Positions 48,849 to 60,198 of a stretch of 64,000 nucleotides of DNA are shown here, one piece after another. The stretch is from Bartonella sp. TP (GTDB lineage: Bacteria; Pseudomonadota; Alphaproteobacteria; Rhizobiales; Rhizobiaceae). A model generated the notes under the pieces. The model had not been told where the DNA came from. It ran no database searches and worked only from the letters and a program-made list of their open reading frames with translations. Within the stretch, counting starts at the first letter, position 1; every line of letters begins with the position of its first letter. The position numbers and the translations under genes are program-made. The stretch is from NCBI RefSeq assembly GCF_030406085.1, contig NZ_CP129002.1, positions 1,057,584 to 1,121,583 on the forward strand, given 5' to 3'.

Positions 48849-51800
48849 AAAATCTAGCCACTAATTTGTCTTTTGTTCATTTACATGTGCATTCTACTTA
48901 TTCTTTACTAGAGGGTGCATTGCAGACCTCTGAAATAGCATCGGCGGCTTATGATGATGGCCAGCCTGCTATAGCTCTTACCGATAGTAATAATTTGTTT
49001 GGTGCTTTAGAATTTACGTCTGCTTGTTTAAGCAAAGGGGTTCAGCCTATTGTTGGACTGCAAATCCTATTAGATTTTGAAGCAGAAACTAATAATAAGA
49101 ATCTTGGCTGTGTAGTACTATTGGCTAGTGATGATACTGGCCTGGCAAATTTGCTGCATTTAGCAAGCAAGGCATATTTGGATGCGCCGGACGCCCATGC
49201 CACTGATCTGGCTTATATTAAATTATCTTGGCTTAGGGATTATGCCGCTGGGCTTATTTTATTAACTGGTGGGGTAAATGGTCCAATCAACAAAGCTTTG
49301 AGCGAAGATAATGTTAGCAAAGCTTTGGTGCAATTAACGAGTTTAAAAAAGATATTTGCAGACCGATTATATATAGAATTACAAAGATATGAGGATTATA
49401 GTAAAGCTGTAGAGCAAAAATTATTACAATTTGCTTTAGAAGAAGATATTGAGTTAGTCGCTACTAATGAAGCGTTTTTTTTGAACAAGGCAGGGTTTGA
49501 AGCACATGATGCTTTGCTAGCTATAGCCCATGGTAATTTGGTAGCAAATAAAAATCGCCCGCGTGTTTCAAGCGATCATTATCTAAAAAGCCAAAAAGAG
49601 ATGGTTGCTTTATTTGCTGACTTACCAGAGGCTATAGCTAATAGCGTAAAGATTGCTCAGCAATGCAGAAGCTTTGTAAAGAAGCGCGAGCCTATCTTAC
49701 CTAAATTTGCGGATAATGAAGAGCTGACAATTCAATTGCTTAAAGATCAAGCATTTCAAGGGTTAGAGCATCGTTTAACTACAAATGGACTGGCAGAAAA
49801 TTTTACGCGCGAAGATTACATAAAGCGCTTGGATTATGAATTAGATATTATAATAAAAATGAAATTTCAGGGTTATTTCCTTATAGTTGCTGATTTTATC
49901 CAATGGGCAAAAATGGCGGGGATTCCTGTAGGTCCGGGCCGTGGCTCTGGAGCTGGAGCTTTGGTTGCCTATGCGCTTACCATTACAGACATAGACCCAT
50001 TGCGGTTTTCTTTACTATTTGAGCGTTTTTTGAATCCAGAGCGGGTTTCAATGCCAGATTTTGACATAGATTTTTGTCAAAATCGACGTGGCGAGGTTAT
50101 AAAATATGTGCAAAATAAATATGGCAAGGATCGTGTAGCGCATATTATAACTTTTGGTAAAATGCAAGCCCGGGCTGTATTACGCGACGTAGGTAGGGTA
50201 TTGCAAATTCCATATGGTAAGGTTGACTATTTATGTAAGCTGGTACCTCAAGGACCGGGTTCAAACATAAACCTTGCACAAGCAATACGAGAAGAGCCTA
50301 AATTTCGAGAAGCGGCCTTAGAGGATTCTAATATTGACAGGCTGCTGGAAATAGCCCTGCAATTAGAAGGACTATACCGACATGCTTCTACACATGCCGC
50401 AGGTATTGTGATAGGAGACCGACCATTGCAAGAATTAGTGCCTATGTATTTTGATGCTAAATCACAAATGCCAGTAACACAATATAATATGAAATATGTA
50501 GAGCAAGCAGGTTTGGTAAAATTTGACTTTTTGGGATTAAAAACCCTTTCTGTTTTAAAAAATGCGGTTGATTTAGCTCGCAGAAAAGTAAAAGATTTGG
50601 ATTTATTAAAAATAGATTTAAAAGATCAAACTACGTATGATTTACTTTCAAATGGTGAAACTGTAGGGATATTTCAAGTGGAAAGCGCTGGCATGCGGCA
50701 AGCTCTAATCGGCATGCAGCCAGATTGTATAGAGGATATTATTGCCCTAGTTGCTTTATATCGCCCAGGGCCAATGGAAAATATTCCCGTTTATAATCGC
50801 CGCAAAAATGGGGCAGAAATAGTTAGTTATATTCATCCTGAGATAGAAGATATTTTAAAAGAAACACAAGGTGTGATTGTGTATCAAGAGCAGGTGATGC
50901 AAATTGCTCAGCGCTTAGCTGGTTATTCATTGGGCGAAGCTGATTTGCTTCGCCGTGCTATGGGTAAAAAGATACATTCAGAAATGGAGCAGCAAAGAGC
51001 AAGGTTTATCAAAGGCGCAGAAAATAATAATATAGTCAAAGCTAAAGCTAATGAAATTTTTGATTTATTAGCAAAATTTGCAGATTATGGTTTCAATAAA
51101 TCTCATGCTGCTGCCTATGGTTTGATTTCCTACCAAACGGCTTATATGAAAGCTAATTTTCCTGTAGAGTTTTTAGCTGCTTCGATGAATTATGATATGC
51201 TTAATACCGAAAAGTTAAATGATTTTAGAATAGAGGCGCTGCATTTAGATATAGAAATAATTCCTCCCAATGTACAAACTTCAGCAAAAGATTTTGAAGT
51301 TTTGGATAACAAAATATTTTATTCGCTAGCAGCGATAAAAGGGGTAGGCGAAAGTGTGGCAGCACATATAGCCCAAGTAAGAGGCAAGCAAAAATTTGCT
51401 AGTTTAGAGCACTTCTGCCAGGCTATAGATCCTAAAGAAGTTAATAAGCTTGCGTTAGAAGGATTAGTAAGTGCTGGTGCTCTTGACTGTTTCAATATAG
51501 ATAGGGCTAGTTTATTTGCCTCTGTGCCGCGCATGTTGAGCTATGCAACGCGAGCCAAGCAGACTAAAAATAGCGCCCAGCAAGATATCTTTGGTGATCT
51601 TACACAAAATACTTTGGACAAGCTAGATTTAATAAGTGCTAAAGCTTGGTCTTTAGATGAAAAGCTGCATAGAGAAATTGTGAGCTTAGGTTTTTATATT
51701 ACTGGTCACCCATTAACTCGTTATAGTAAATATATATCTAACTATAAATCATATCCAGAAAATATTGCTAAGTTTAGAGCCACTTTTAGCACGGCTGCTA

Positions 51801-52291
51801 CTTTAATTGCCAAGCAATTGCGAAAAACTAAAAAGGGTGAGCGTATGCTTATCTTAACTTTTTCACAACCGAATAATATTCAATTTGATGTGCCTTTATT
51901 TGACGATAAAGTGCAGCAATTTAGCGATAAACTTGTCATAGGGGCTTCTATGCTATTGGATTTATATGTTAAATATTATGAGGATAATGAAAGGGCAAAC
52001 ATTACAAACTTGACCTTACTAAAGGAGGGCAATGATCCAATTTATTTTAAATCTCTTAAGCTTGCCGTAACGCAAGCTAGCCATATAGAAACCATACACA
52101 AATTATTGATTGAAAAAGGAAAAAAAGGTAATTATAACAGCGAGTTAAATTGTGAAGTTAAATTACTTTATAAAGAAGAAAAACAAACATTAGAGCTATC
52201 GCTTGGACAAACTTATGTTATTGATGAATCTATCTATAATGCGGTAGCTTCTATTGATGGCTTGCGAATACTAGAAAGCCTACAATTTTAA
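48842..52291 (+). CDS. dnaE: DNA polymerase III alpha subunit
   Basis: DnaE is the replicative polymerase. The 1149-residue protein starts at GTG 48842, overlapping the lolD end, and immediately enters the PHP domain [17 protein letters not shown]. The catalytic aspartates are in PDFDIDFC near residues 405-412, and the palm segment [16 protein letters not shown] precedes them. The [16 protein letters not shown] and [29 protein letters not shown] blocks are typical of DnaE1 (quoted here by short parts [10 protein letters not shown] and [10 protein letters not shown]). An OB-fold region lies near the C-terminus. The end overlaps the convergent monooxygenase gene by 12 bases. Confidence 0.96.
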   Translation: MLKNLATNLSFVHLHVHSTYSLLEGALQTSEIASAAYDDGQPAIALTDSNNLFGALEFTSACLSKGVQPIVGLQILLDFEAETNNKNLGCVVLLASDDTGLANLLHLASKAYLDAPDAHATDLAYIKLSWLRDYAAGLILLTGGVNGPINKALSEDNVSKALVQLTSLKKIFADRLYIELQRYEDYSKAVEQKLLQFALEEDIELVATNEAFFLNKAGFEAHDALLAIAHGNLVANKNRPRVSSDHYLKSQKEMVALFADLPEAIANSVKIAQQCRSFVKKREPILPKFADNEELTIQLLKDQAFQGLEHRLTTNGLAENFTREDYIKRLDYELDIIIKMKFQGYFLIVADFIQWAKMAGIPVGPGRGSGAGALVAYALTITDIDPLRFSLLFERFLNPERVSMPDFDIDFCQNRRGEVIKYVQNKYGKDRVAHIITFGKMQARAVLRDVGRVLQIPYGKVDYLCKLVPQGPGSNINLAQAIREEPKFREAALEDSNIDRLLEIALQLEGLYRHASTHAAGIVIGDRPLQELVPMYFDAKSQMPVTQYNMKYVEQAGLVKFDFLGLKTLSVLKNAVDLARRKVKDLDLLKIDLKDQTTYDLLSNGETVGIFQVESAGMRQALIGMQPDCIEDIIALVALYRPGPMENIPVYNRRKNGAEIVSYIHPEIEDILKETQGVIVYQEQVMQIAQRLAGYSLGEADLLRRAMGKKIHSEMEQQRARFIKGAENNNIVKAKANEIFDLLAKFADYGFNKSHAAAYGLISYQTAYMKANFPVEFLAASMNYDMLNTEKLNDFRIEALHLDIEIIPPNVQTSAKDFEVLDNKIFYSLAAIKGVGESVAAHIAQVRGKQKFASLEHFCQAIDPKEVNKLALEGLVSAGALDCFNIDRASLFASVPRMLSYATRAKQTKNSAQQDIFGDLTQNTLDKLDLISAKAWSLDEKLHREIVSLGFYITGHPLTRYSKYISNYKSYPENIAKFRATFSTAATLIAKQLRKTKKGERMLILTFSQPNNIQFDVPLFDDKVQQFSDKLVIGASMLLDLYVKYYEDNERANITNLTLLKEGNDPIYFKSLKLAVTQASHIETIHKLLIEKGKKGNYNSELNCEVKLLYKEEKQTLELSLGQTYVIDESIYNAVASIDGLRILESLQF

Positions 52292-53437
52292 AGCATCATA
52301 TTTGTAAAGCCAGTTGAGATTTTCTAGTAATCGGTTGCTGCCCATAAATCTCATTGTAACATCTCTTGTCTTAGCAATTATTCCCTTAGCGTGATAAGCA
52401 TAAGCGTTTAGATTACCGCGAAATTTTACCTGCTTAATGCGCTGTGTTCTTTTTTTTGCGTAAGTGCACAAATTATTTCTCGTAGCAAAAGTTTCTGAGC
52501 TGCATAAATGTACAGCAAGCTTTGCGGCATCTTCTATAGCCATAGCGGCACCCTGTGCAGCAAAAGGTAAAAGGCTGTGCGCCGCGTCACCAATAAAAAT
52601 TATACCGTCTTGATTTAAATAATTTATGTTAAGTGAGCTAAAAATTGGCCAGCGGCTCCATTGAGCATCCTGTGCAAATGTTAAAATATTTGATTTTGGC
52701 ACTGTTATTGATGTAGCTAACTCTTCTTTTGTTATCATAATCAAATTATAGTTTTCTCCTTGGCAAATTGGATAGCATACTGAATGCTGACTATGATCCA
52801 TAAAGACACTAATTTCATAATTACTTAAACCTAGATGCTTAGCTTTTTGCGGTAAAAATGTAGTGCGCCAAGCTGTATAGCCGCTATATACTGCTTTTTC
52901 TGGCCTAAGGTTCGACCAAACTCCATCAGCACAAACTAAAAGCTTGGTTGGTATATCGTATAAGATACCAGTATTTTTTTTAACCTGTATAACATATCCA
53001 TCTTGCTGTTGATTTGTGTAAGCTATTACCTCATTTCCAAGACGCAAATCGATCAATTGATTCTGTGCGCGTACAGCATCTAATAAGACAGTCTGTAAAT
53101 CGGCTCTATGTATTGTAAGATATTGTGAAAGATTGTTGCTTTTAGCATATTGCGCAATAGGCAAAGAAATAATTTTTTGGTTATTAGTAGCATTTATTAA
53201 ATTAATTTGTGTTGGAAGCGCTGCTTTTTCTAGACAGGCTTTTAATACATCTATCTTCTCTAATAATCTTGTAGCATTGGGGGAAAGCTGTAATCCTGCG
53301 CCTATTTCTTTTAGTTCTGATGCTTTTTCTAATATTATAGAAGCTACCCCATATTTCGCAAAATATAAAGCCAAGCTTAATCCAGCTATGCCCCCGCCAG
53401 AAATTACAATTGGTGCTGGGCTAATAAGCTTTTTCAT
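52280..53437 (-). CDS. FAD-dependent monooxygenase (salicylate hydroxylase-like group)
   Basis: This 385-residue class A flavoprotein monooxygenase has the N-terminal dinucleotide motif VISGGGIAGLSLALYF, an LEKASELKEIGAGLQLSPNA segment typical of the salicylate hydroxylase-like group, a VCADGVWSNLR motif for FAD/NADH, and IIFIGDAAHSLLPFAAQGAAMAIEDA for the FAD ribityl. Its substrate is not recognisable. The ubiquinone hydroxylases UbiH/UbiF are distant relatives and cannot be excluded. It follows a zinc-finger gene on the minus strand and overlaps the dnaE end. Confidence 0.88.
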   Translation of the reverse strand: MKKLISPAPIVISGGGIAGLSLALYFAKYGVASIILEKASELKEIGAGLQLSPNATRLLEKIDVLKACLEKAALPTQINLINATNNQKIISLPIAQYAKSNNLSQYLTIHRADLQTVLLDAVRAQNQLIDLRLGNEVIAYTNQQQDGYVIQVKKNTGILYDIPTKLLVCADGVWSNLRPEKAVYSGYTAWRTTFLPQKAKHLGLSNYEISVFMDHSQHSVCYPICQGENYNLIMITKEELATSITVPKSNILTFAQDAQWSRWPIFSSLNINYLNQDGIIFIGDAAHSLLPFAAQGAAMAIEDAAKLAVHLCSSETFATRNNLCTYAKKRTQRIKQVKFRGNLNAYAYHAKGIIAKTRDVTMRFMGSNRLLENLNWLYKYDALKL

Positions 53438-53443
53438 ATATTT

Positions 53444-53632
53444 TTAAATTTTTAAAACATAGCGTGTGCGACAATAGGGACATCTTTTTTCTGTTTCTTC
53501 GCCCATATTCAAAAAAATATGGGGATGATCAAATGGCGCATCACTACCAGAACACATAAAGTTTTTGGAGGTGATTTCTACTGTTTTTTCACCGTTTATA
53601 TTATTAACTTCTAAAGTTTCATGCTCGGTCAT
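53444..53632 (-). CDS. CHCC-type zinc-finger protein (NDUFS6-like)
   Basis: The 62-residue protein has a Cys-His-Cys-Cys zinc site: Cys27, His36, Cys51 and Cys54 in a CPYCRTRYVL ending. This zf-CHCC family is homologous to NDUFS6, the 13 kDa accessory subunit of mitochondrial complex I, and a Paracoccus complex I has been reported to contain such a subunit. It is six bases upstream of the monooxygenase gene and 16 bases downstream of rnd, so it is in an rnd-zf-monooxygenase transcript. The complex I role here is inferred. Confidence 0.88.
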   Translation of the reverse strand: MTEHETLEVNNINGEKTVEITSKNFMCSGSDAPFDHPHIFLNMGEETEKRCPYCRTRYVLKI

Positions 53633-53648
53633 AATTTCTTACCTCTAG

Positions 53649-54806
53649 TTAAATTTTATAATAAATAGCACGATTATTCTTAAAGCAAAAGCCCAGCTTA
53701 CCTTGTAATAGCTCTTCTGCCAAATGGCCGAATATTTTAGCTCGCCAACCATGCATAACTGCCGTACCTTCGCAGGTATTTTGCAAAACCATTTGCTTTA
53801 AATTCGCTGTTGTTGCAATCATAGAGGTTGCTATATGATTTTCATGGGCTACTAGCTTTAACAGAAACTGCAGCATTTCAACAAGCGAGCTATTGCCTAT
53901 ATGAACGGCAGGGGCGTCTATCAAAGGTAACGTTTGCATTGGTAACTCAGTAACTTCATTGACTATATCGCACAATATTTTATAGTCAAATTTATGCCTG
54001 ATGCCAAATTTTTTTACAGTTTTTAATGCTAAAAATTCTTGCTCATTTTTAGGTTGGATATTAGCAATTTCACTTATTATTTCATCTTTGAGCACCCAGC
54101 TACGTGGCAAATTGTGTTTTCTGGCCTTATCTTCGCGCCAAACAGCGATTCTTTGAATAATAGCTAACTCGCGCTGACTGTTACGTTTAGTTTTCAATCT
54201 AAGCCAAGCTTCTTCTATGGGGGGATCATAAGTTTCTGCTTTGTATAATGGTTTTAACTCTTCTTGAACCCAGCTTTCACGACCAGCTTTTTTTAATTTT
54301 TTAGTTAATTTTGCATATATATCGCATAAATAAGTCACGTCATGTAAGGCGTAAGTTAACTGCTCTTGGCTTAGAGGGCGTGTGGACCAATCGGTAAGTT
54401 GTGAAGATTTGTCTAATTTTATTTTTAACAGACTTAGTACTAGTTGTTGATAGGATATGAAATCATCATAACCGCATAGCATAGCAGCAATTTGACAATC
54501 AAAAATTGGCGCTGGAATAACTCCATGACTTTCAAAATATAAGATTTCCAAATCTTGTCGACCTGCAAAAAATACTTTTACAATTTTTTGATTTTGCAAT
54601 AAAGAAAAGAAAGATTCTAAGTTTATCCCTTCTGCCAAGGGGTCAATAATCGCATTTAAGCTATGGGTTGCCACCTGAATTAAGCACAGCTTAGCATAAT
54701 AGGTTTTCTCGCGCAGAAATTCTGTATCTATAGCTACAAAATCTGTGCTTTGCTCTATCTTTGCTATCAACTCATTCAATTTTTCAGTACTAGAAATAAT
54801 GTTCAT
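53649..54806 (-). CDS. rnd: Ribonuclease D
   Basis: RNase D is a 3'-5' exonuclease that trims tRNA precursors. The 385-residue protein has the DEDD exonuclease motifs: Asp27 and Glu29 in FVAIDTEFLREKTYY, an aspartate in FFAGRQDLEILY, and the third motif in TYALHDVTYLCDIY. An HRDC domain follows at about residues 210-290, and a second helical domain completes it. Length is normal. It is divergent from aspS and leads the rnd-zinc finger-monooxygenase cluster. Confidence 0.95.
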   Translation of the reverse strand: MNIISSTEKLNELIAKIEQSTDFVAIDTEFLREKTYYAKLCLIQVATHSLNAIIDPLAEGINLESFFSLLQNQKIVKVFFAGRQDLEILYFESHGVIPAPIFDCQIAAMLCGYDDFISYQQLVLSLLKIKLDKSSQLTDWSTRPLSQEQLTYALHDVTYLCDIYAKLTKKLKKAGRESWVQEELKPLYKAETYDPPIEEAWLRLKTKRNSQRELAIIQRIAVWREDKARKHNLPRSWVLKDEIISEIANIQPKNEQEFLALKTVKKFGIRHKFDYKILCDIVNEVTELPMQTLPLIDAPAVHIGNSSLVEMLQFLLKLVAHENHIATSMIATTANLKQMVLQNTCEGTAVMHGWRAKIFGHLAEELLQGKLGFCFKNNRAIYYKI

Positions 54807-54891
54807 TATAATACTCTATATAACTTGATTTATTAAAAGTAATAAAATATCATGAAGATAGCAAGCTTTTTAGATAGAAGGATTAGTTAAA

Positions 54892-56679
54892 ATGCATCGA
54901 TATCGCAGCCATCTATGTAACGAACTTAACATTGCGAATATCGACAGCCAAGTGCGTCTTTCTGGTTGGGTGCATCGCGTACGCGACCATGGCGGAATAT
55001 TATTTATAGATTTACGCGACCCTTACGGCATTACACAGATCGTGGCCTCGCCACAAGATGCAGCTTTTAGCGTAGCAGAAATACTGCGCAGTGAATGGGT
55101 TGTTTGTATTAACGGTGTTGTTAAAGCGCGTGCCAAGGATGCGATTAATAAAAATCTTGCTACTGGTGAAATAGAAGTTTTTGCTTCGGATATTGAAATC
55201 TTATCAAAAGCTGAAGAATTGCCTCTACCTGTATTTGGCGAGCCTGAATACCCGGAGGATATAAGGTTGAAATATCGTTTTTTAGATTTACGCCGCGAAA
55301 CCTTGCATAAAAATATTATGAGCCGCACCAATATTATTGCGTATATACGTGAGCTAATGCAAAAAGCAAGCTTTACAGAGTTTAGCACTCCAATATTAAC
55401 AGCTTCTTCGCCAGAGGGAGCACGCGATTTTTTAATTCCTAGTCGGATACATAACGGCAAGTTTTTTGCTTTGCCTCAGGCTCCCCAGCAATATAAGCAA
55501 TTATTGATGATGTCTGGGTTTGACAGATATTTTCAAATTGCTCCTTGTTTTCGTGACGAAGATCCACGAGCCGATAGACTACCTGGGGAATTTTATCAGT
55601 TAGATGTAGAGCTTAGCTTTGTAGAGCAAGAAGATATATTTAGTCTTATGGAGCCGATAATTATTAAATTATTTGAGAAATTTGCTAATGGCCAAAAAGT
55701 TACACAAAAATTTCCGCGCATTCCATATGAAGAAGCAATGCGAAAATACGGATCAGATAAACCAGATTTACGCAATCCCATTATTATGTCGAATGTTTCG
55801 TCATATTTCAAAGATTCTGGATTTCAAGTCTTTGCTAATATTTTAGCTAATAACCCAAAGGCGGAGATTTGGGCTATTCCCGCTCCTGGGGGGGCTAGCC
55901 GCGCATTTTGCGATAAAATGAATAGTTGGGCGCAATCAATTGGTGAAGCTGGGTTGGGCTATATTTTTTGGCGTATGAATGATGGCGCATTAGAAGGAGC
56001 TGGACCAATAGCCAAAAATTTAGGACCACAGCGCTGTGCTGAATTGCAAAAGCAATTGAAGTTAAAAGACAATGATGCCTGTTTTTTTGTTGCTGGTGTA
56101 CCTAAAGCGTTTTGTAGCTTTGCTGGTCGAGCTCGTACCAAAATTGCTGAAGAGTTAAATATTATAAATCAGGCCGGGTTTGAATTGGCCTGGATTGTAG
56201 ATTTTCCTTTTTATGAATGGAATGAAGACGAAAAAAAGATAGAGTTTTCGCATAACCCATTTTCAATGCCACAGGGCGGCTTACAAGCCTTACAAGATAA
56301 TGATCCATTAACAATCAAGGCTTATCAATATGATATCGTTTGTAATGGATTTGAAATTGCCTCTGGCGGTATACGCAATCATTTACCAGAGCTTATGATT
56401 AAAGCTTTTGAGCTTGCTGGATTTAGCAAAGCAGATGTAGAAGAGCGCTTTGGCGCGCTTTACCGTGCATTTCATTATGGCGCTCCACCGCATGGCGGCA
56501 TGGCTGCTGGCATAGATCGCATTGTTATGCTATTATTAGGCGCAAAGAATTTGCGCGACATTTCAATATTTCCAATGAATCAACAAGCAATGGATTTATT
56601 GATGGGGGCGCCAGCTCCAGCAAGCAATAAACAGCTTAGTGAGTTAGCTTTGCGTGTTGCCCCTAATATAAAATTATAA
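54892..56679 (+). CDS. aspS: Aspartyl-tRNA synthetase, probably non-discriminating
   Basis: AspRS charges tRNA-Asp and, if non-discriminating, also tRNA-Asn. The 595-residue bacterial-type enzyme has the N-terminal OB-fold anticodon domain, class II motif 2 [18 protein letters not shown], the flipping-loop-like [15 protein letters not shown] and motif 3 [15 protein letters not shown]. The anticodon domain has His33 in RVRDHGG, the residue found in Pseudomonas non-discriminating AspRS, where discriminating enzymes tend to have leucine. With GatCAB genes nearby, Asn-tRNA is probably made by amidation. The stop abuts the stop of the convergent unknown gene. Confidence 0.95.
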   Translation: MHRYRSHLCNELNIANIDSQVRLSGWVHRVRDHGGILFIDLRDPYGITQIVASPQDAAFSVAEILRSEWVVCINGVVKARAKDAINKNLATGEIEVFASDIEILSKAEELPLPVFGEPEYPEDIRLKYRFLDLRRETLHKNIMSRTNIIAYIRELMQKASFTEFSTPILTASSPEGARDFLIPSRIHNGKFFALPQAPQQYKQLLMMSGFDRYFQIAPCFRDEDPRADRLPGEFYQLDVELSFVEQEDIFSLMEPIIIKLFEKFANGQKVTQKFPRIPYEEAMRKYGSDKPDLRNPIIMSNVSSYFKDSGFQVFANILANNPKAEIWAIPAPGGASRAFCDKMNSWAQSIGEAGLGYIFWRMNDGALEGAGPIAKNLGPQRCAELQKQLKLKDNDACFFVAGVPKAFCSFAGRARTKIAEELNIINQAGFELAWIVDFPFYEWNEDEKKIEFSHNPFSMPQGGLQALQDNDPLTIKAYQYDIVCNGFEIASGGIRNHLPELMIKAFELAGFSKADVEERFGALYRAFHYGAPPHGGMAAGIDRIVMLLLGAKNLRDISIFPMNQQAMDLLMGAPAPASNKQLSELALRVAPNIKL

Positions 56680-57405
56680 TTAAGATTTTGTAGTAATATT
56701 TAATAAACTTAATAATTGTGGCATGTGATCTTTTAATAAATATATAGCAAACAAAGATACAGGTATTTGCGGTGCTGCAATGATACGTAATTTTTTTAGG
56801 TTAGTTTTATACAAGAGATTCGCATAGGTAAAATTGCTTGCAAATAGCTCTAACGTGCTTAACCCTTTTACATTACCAAAAGACATTAAACCCTTAATAG
56901 TTTCATCATTTGCTAATTTGATGTTTAAATTTTTAGCCACCAAATTATGCGTATTGTTATTAAGCGAAAATACTGCTGTAGCACTACCAGTATAGTTGGG
57001 TGTGCTTTGTAAAGCAAAGCTACCTAAGCTTAATAATTGTTGCGAGTTATCCTCGCTGTCTTTTAATTTTATCTTTGTCGCACTAGCCAGAATTTTATCA
57101 TTTTGTTGCAATAATAGCTTGCTACAATTTAGCTCATCTACATTGCTACCACTTTGCTTTAAGACTATATCGTTTAGTTTTGCAGCCATATTTAGCGAAT
57201 AAAACTCAGCCATATCTATAAAAGAATTTAGCGGCGTTTTACGTAAATTATGAATTATAATTTTATCAATAGTTTGGCCCGACACTTTTACATTATAGTA
57301 GATAATGTCGACACCGTGTTTTTCTATTTTACCGACTGAATCTATTTTAGGCAGAGCAAAGGCGCTTAGAGCAAAAATACATATAAATGGTAGAATAAAC
57401 TTCAT
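56680..57405 (-). CDS. Unrecognised exported protein
   Basis: I do not recognise this 241-residue protein. It starts with a clear signal peptide (Met-Lys, then a hydrophobic core to about residue 15, with a likely cleavage after AFA at residue 17). The remaining part is predicted to be soluble, rich in Asn, Leu, Ser and Lys, with many alternating hydrophobic residues that suggest beta structure and a final hydrophobic stretch near residues 215-225. One cysteine lies in the mature part. It sits between aspS and parC, convergent with aspS. A periplasmic location is the only safe inference. Confidence 0.7.
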   Translation of the reverse strand: MKFILPFICIFALSAFALPKIDSVGKIEKHGVDIIYYNVKVSGQTIDKIIIHNLRKTPLNSFIDMAEFYSLNMAAKLNDIVLKQSGSNVDELNCSKLLLQQNDKILASATKIKLKDSEDNSQQLLSLGSFALQSTPNYTGSATAVFSLNNNTHNLVAKNLNIKLANDETIKGLMSFGNVKGLSTLELFASNFTYANLLYKTNLKKLRIIAAPQIPVSLFAIYLLKDHMPQLLSLLNITTKS

Positions 57406-57476
57406 TGCGTGGCTTTACTTATCATAGGACTTTAACTAGTATAGTTATTTAATAAACTTTTGTGGTAAATAAAGCT

Positions 57477-59711
57477 ATGGCTAATAATAAAAATTCTGCT
57501 GTGGAAGAAATAGAGCTTAAGCGTGCGTTAGAAGAACGATATCTAGCCTATGCCCTGTCTACAATAATGCATCGCGCGCTACCTGATGTACGAGACGGGC
57601 TAAAGCCAGTGCATCGCAGAATAATTTACGCTATGCGTTTATTAAGGCTGTATCCAAATCAAGCTTATGCAAAATGCGCCCGCATCGTGGGTGATGTTAT
57701 GGGGAAATTTCACCCCCATGGCGACAGCTCTATTTACGATGCTTTGGTGCGATTGGCACAGGATTTTTCTGTACGCTACCCATTAATAGACGGGCAGGGC
57801 AATTTTGGCAATTTAGATGGTGATAATGCTGCCGCTATGCGTTACACAGAAGCTAGAATGACAGATATTACCAGCTTTTTACTAGATGGGCTTAATGAAG
57901 ATGCCATAGATTTTCGCCTTACCTATAATGAAGAAGATAAGGAACCTGTAGTTTTACCTGCCGCTTTTCCGAATATCTTAGCTAATGGTTCATCTGGAAT
58001 AGCGGTGGGTATGGCAACTTCTATTCCTCCACATAATATTTCTGAACTTTGTGAGAGCTGCTTATATCTGATACAGCATCCTAACGCCAGCACCCAGGAG
58101 CTTTTGCAGTTTGTTAAAGGCCCAGATTTCCCAACTGGTGGTATTGTAATAACCAGCCAAGAAGAATTACACGAAGCTTATAATAGTGGCCGAGGTGGCT
58201 TTAGGCTAAGATCGAGATGGCATAAAGAAAGCGGTGAACGCGGTACTTATCGTCTTGTTGTTACCGAAATACCGTTTCAAATACAAAAAAACCGGTTGGT
58301 AACAAAAGTACAAGAAATGCTATATGCACGCAAACTGCCTATGCTAGAAGATATACGTGATGAATCTGCCGAAGATGTGCGTATCGTTATTGAGCCAAAG
58401 TCAAAAAATACCGATGCTGAACTCTTAATGGAATCTCTATTTAAGCTTACCGAGTTTGAAGTGCGTATTGGCTTGAATATGAATGTGTTAAGCATGGGCA
58501 AAATCCCAAATGTTTTATCGCTAAAAGAAGTTTTACAGCAATGGTTAAACCATCGCAAAGAAGTTTTAGTAAGACGCTCTAATTTTCGCTTAGCCAATAT
58601 TGAAGCACGCTTAGAATTGGTAAGTGGGTATTTGATAGCTTATTTAAATTTAGATGAAGTTATAAGAATCATACGCGAAGAGGATGAGCCAAAACCAGTT
58701 CTTATAGCAAGTTTTGAGCTTACCGATAATCAGGCAGAAGCTATTTTGAATATGCGACTGCGTTCTTTGCGCCGCTTAGAAGAGCTAGAGTTAAAAAAAG
58801 AGCAAGCTGCTCTTGAAGAGGAAAAAAAACAATTAGAGACTTTGCTGGCGAGCGAAAAGCATCAATGGCAAATCTTAAGCAATGAAATTAAGACCTTGGC
58901 AAAAAATTATGGACCAACCACAGAGCTTGGTAAACGCCGCACAGATTTTGGCACAGCAATTGAGCATGATGTTGAAGCTTTAGAACAAGCGATGATAGAA
59001 AAAGAAGCAGTTACGGTAATTATTTCTGAAATGGGCTGGGCTCGCGCACTTAAAGGCCATTTATCTTCGACTGATAATATTACTTTTAAGGAAGGCGATC
59101 AGGCAAAATTTATTTTGCCAGCTTATACAACAGATAAATTATTATTAGTTGGTAGTGATGGTAGATTTTTTGCTTTAAATATTCATACTCTTCCCGGCGG
59201 GCGTGGACAGGGCGAACCAATACGTCTCTTGCTTGAGCTAGAACAGGACCAAGAATTATTAGGAATTTTTATTTATAAGCCAGATGATAAATTGCTGCTA
59301 ATTTCTCATCAAGGCTACGGTTTTATGGTTACACAAAGCGAGTTACTTTCTACCACTAGAAAAGGTAAACAAATTATGAAGGTGAAAGCCCCAGATAGAA
59401 CGGCTTTGTGCAAAGTAGTATCTGGCACGCATTTGGCTATTATAGGCGATAATCGTAAATTGCTTGTATTTCCACTCACGGAAATTCCACATATGTCACG
59501 CGGCAAGGGAGTACGCTTGCAGAAATACAAAGATGGTGGAGTACGCGATGCTATCTGTTTCGATATTTCAACGGGACTGCAATGGCACGATAGTGCAGGG
59601 CGTAGTTTTACAAGACAAGCCGAAGAAATAACAGAATGGCAAGGCTCTAGAGCTGCGGCTGGTAGAATGGCACCACGTGGCTTTCCAAAATCCGGTTATT
59701 TTGAGACCTAA
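57477..59711 (+). CDS. parC: DNA topoisomerase IV subunit A
   Basis: ParC is the DNA-breaking subunit of topoisomerase IV, which unlinks daughter chromosomes. I use ATG 57477 ([11 protein letters not shown]); a GTG five codons upstream is possible. The 744-residue protein has the quinolone-region sequence [19 protein letters not shown], a [21 protein letters not shown] block with catalytic Tyr123, a coiled-coil region near residues 420-480, and a C-terminal part with shortened beta-pinwheel repeats. Length favours ParC over GyrA. parE is not in the window. Confidence 0.95.
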   Translation: MANNKNSAVEEIELKRALEERYLAYALSTIMHRALPDVRDGLKPVHRRIIYAMRLLRLYPNQAYAKCARIVGDVMGKFHPHGDSSIYDALVRLAQDFSVRYPLIDGQGNFGNLDGDNAAAMRYTEARMTDITSFLLDGLNEDAIDFRLTYNEEDKEPVVLPAAFPNILANGSSGIAVGMATSIPPHNISELCESCLYLIQHPNASTQELLQFVKGPDFPTGGIVITSQEELHEAYNSGRGGFRLRSRWHKESGERGTYRLVVTEIPFQIQKNRLVTKVQEMLYARKLPMLEDIRDESAEDVRIVIEPKSKNTDAELLMESLFKLTEFEVRIGLNMNVLSMGKIPNVLSLKEVLQQWLNHRKEVLVRRSNFRLANIEARLELVSGYLIAYLNLDEVIRIIREEDEPKPVLIASFELTDNQAEAILNMRLRSLRRLEELELKKEQAALEEEKKQLETLLASEKHQWQILSNEIKTLAKNYGPTTELGKRRTDFGTAIEHDVEALEQAMIEKEAVTVIISEMGWARALKGHLSSTDNITFKEGDQAKFILPAYTTDKLLLVGSDGRFFALNIHTLPGGRGQGEPIRLLLELEQDQELLGIFIYKPDDKLLLISHQGYGFMVTQSELLSTTRKGKQIMKVKAPDRTALCKVVSGTHLAIIGDNRKLLVFPLTEIPHMSRGKGVRLQKYKDGGVRDAICFDISTGLQWHDSAGRSFTRQAEEITEWQGSRAAAGRMAPRGFPKSGYFET

Positions 59712-59730
59712 TATTTAAAAATTTAAGCTG

Positions 59731-60195
59731 TTAACGTCCACGATATGGCGGCACATCTTGCTCTGGAATCCATGTTTGTGCTGGAGCTTCTCCGGTTTGC
59801 CAAAAAACATCTATAGGAATCCCACCGCGTGGATACCAATACCCACCTATGCGAAGCCATTTTGGCTGCAATAATTCTATCAGTCTTTTTGCAATAACTA
59901 TTGTACAATCTTCATGAAAAGAGCCATGATTTCTAAATGCGCCTAAGAATAACTTCAAAGATTTGCTTTCTACCAACCATTGATCTGGTACATAATCTAT
60001 AACGATATGAGCAAAATCGGGCTGCCCAGTAATTGGGCATAGTGAGGTAAATTCTGGTGCCGTAAAACGTATGCAATAGCTAATGTCATTTTGTGGGTTT
60101 GGTACTTTTTCTAAAACAGCCTCGTCTGGTGTTTGTGGCAGCTCAACTTTAGTGCCTAATTGTTTTAAATTCCCATAAACTGAATTATTACTCAT
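59731..60195 (-). CDS. queF: NADPH-dependent 7-cyano-7-deazaguanine reductase (short type)
   Basis: QueF reduces preQ0 to preQ1 for queuosine. The 154-residue unimodular enzyme has the catalytic Cys53 and Asp60 in [10 protein letters not shown], the QueF motif Glu76 in [17 protein letters not shown], and His94-Glu95 in SFHEDC. It starts three bases after the queC stop. Its partner QueC makes preQ0, so the two give consecutive steps. QueD, QueE, Tgt and QueA are not in this window. Confidence 0.96.
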   Translation of the reverse strand: MSNNSVYGNLKQLGTKVELPQTPDEAVLEKVPNPQNDISYCIRFTAPEFTSLCPITGQPDFAHIVIDYVPDQWLVESKSLKLFLGAFRNHGSFHEDCTIVIAKRLIELLQPKWLRIGGYWYPRGGIPIDVFWQTGEAPAQTWIPEQDVPPYRGR

Positions 60196-60198
60196 AAA

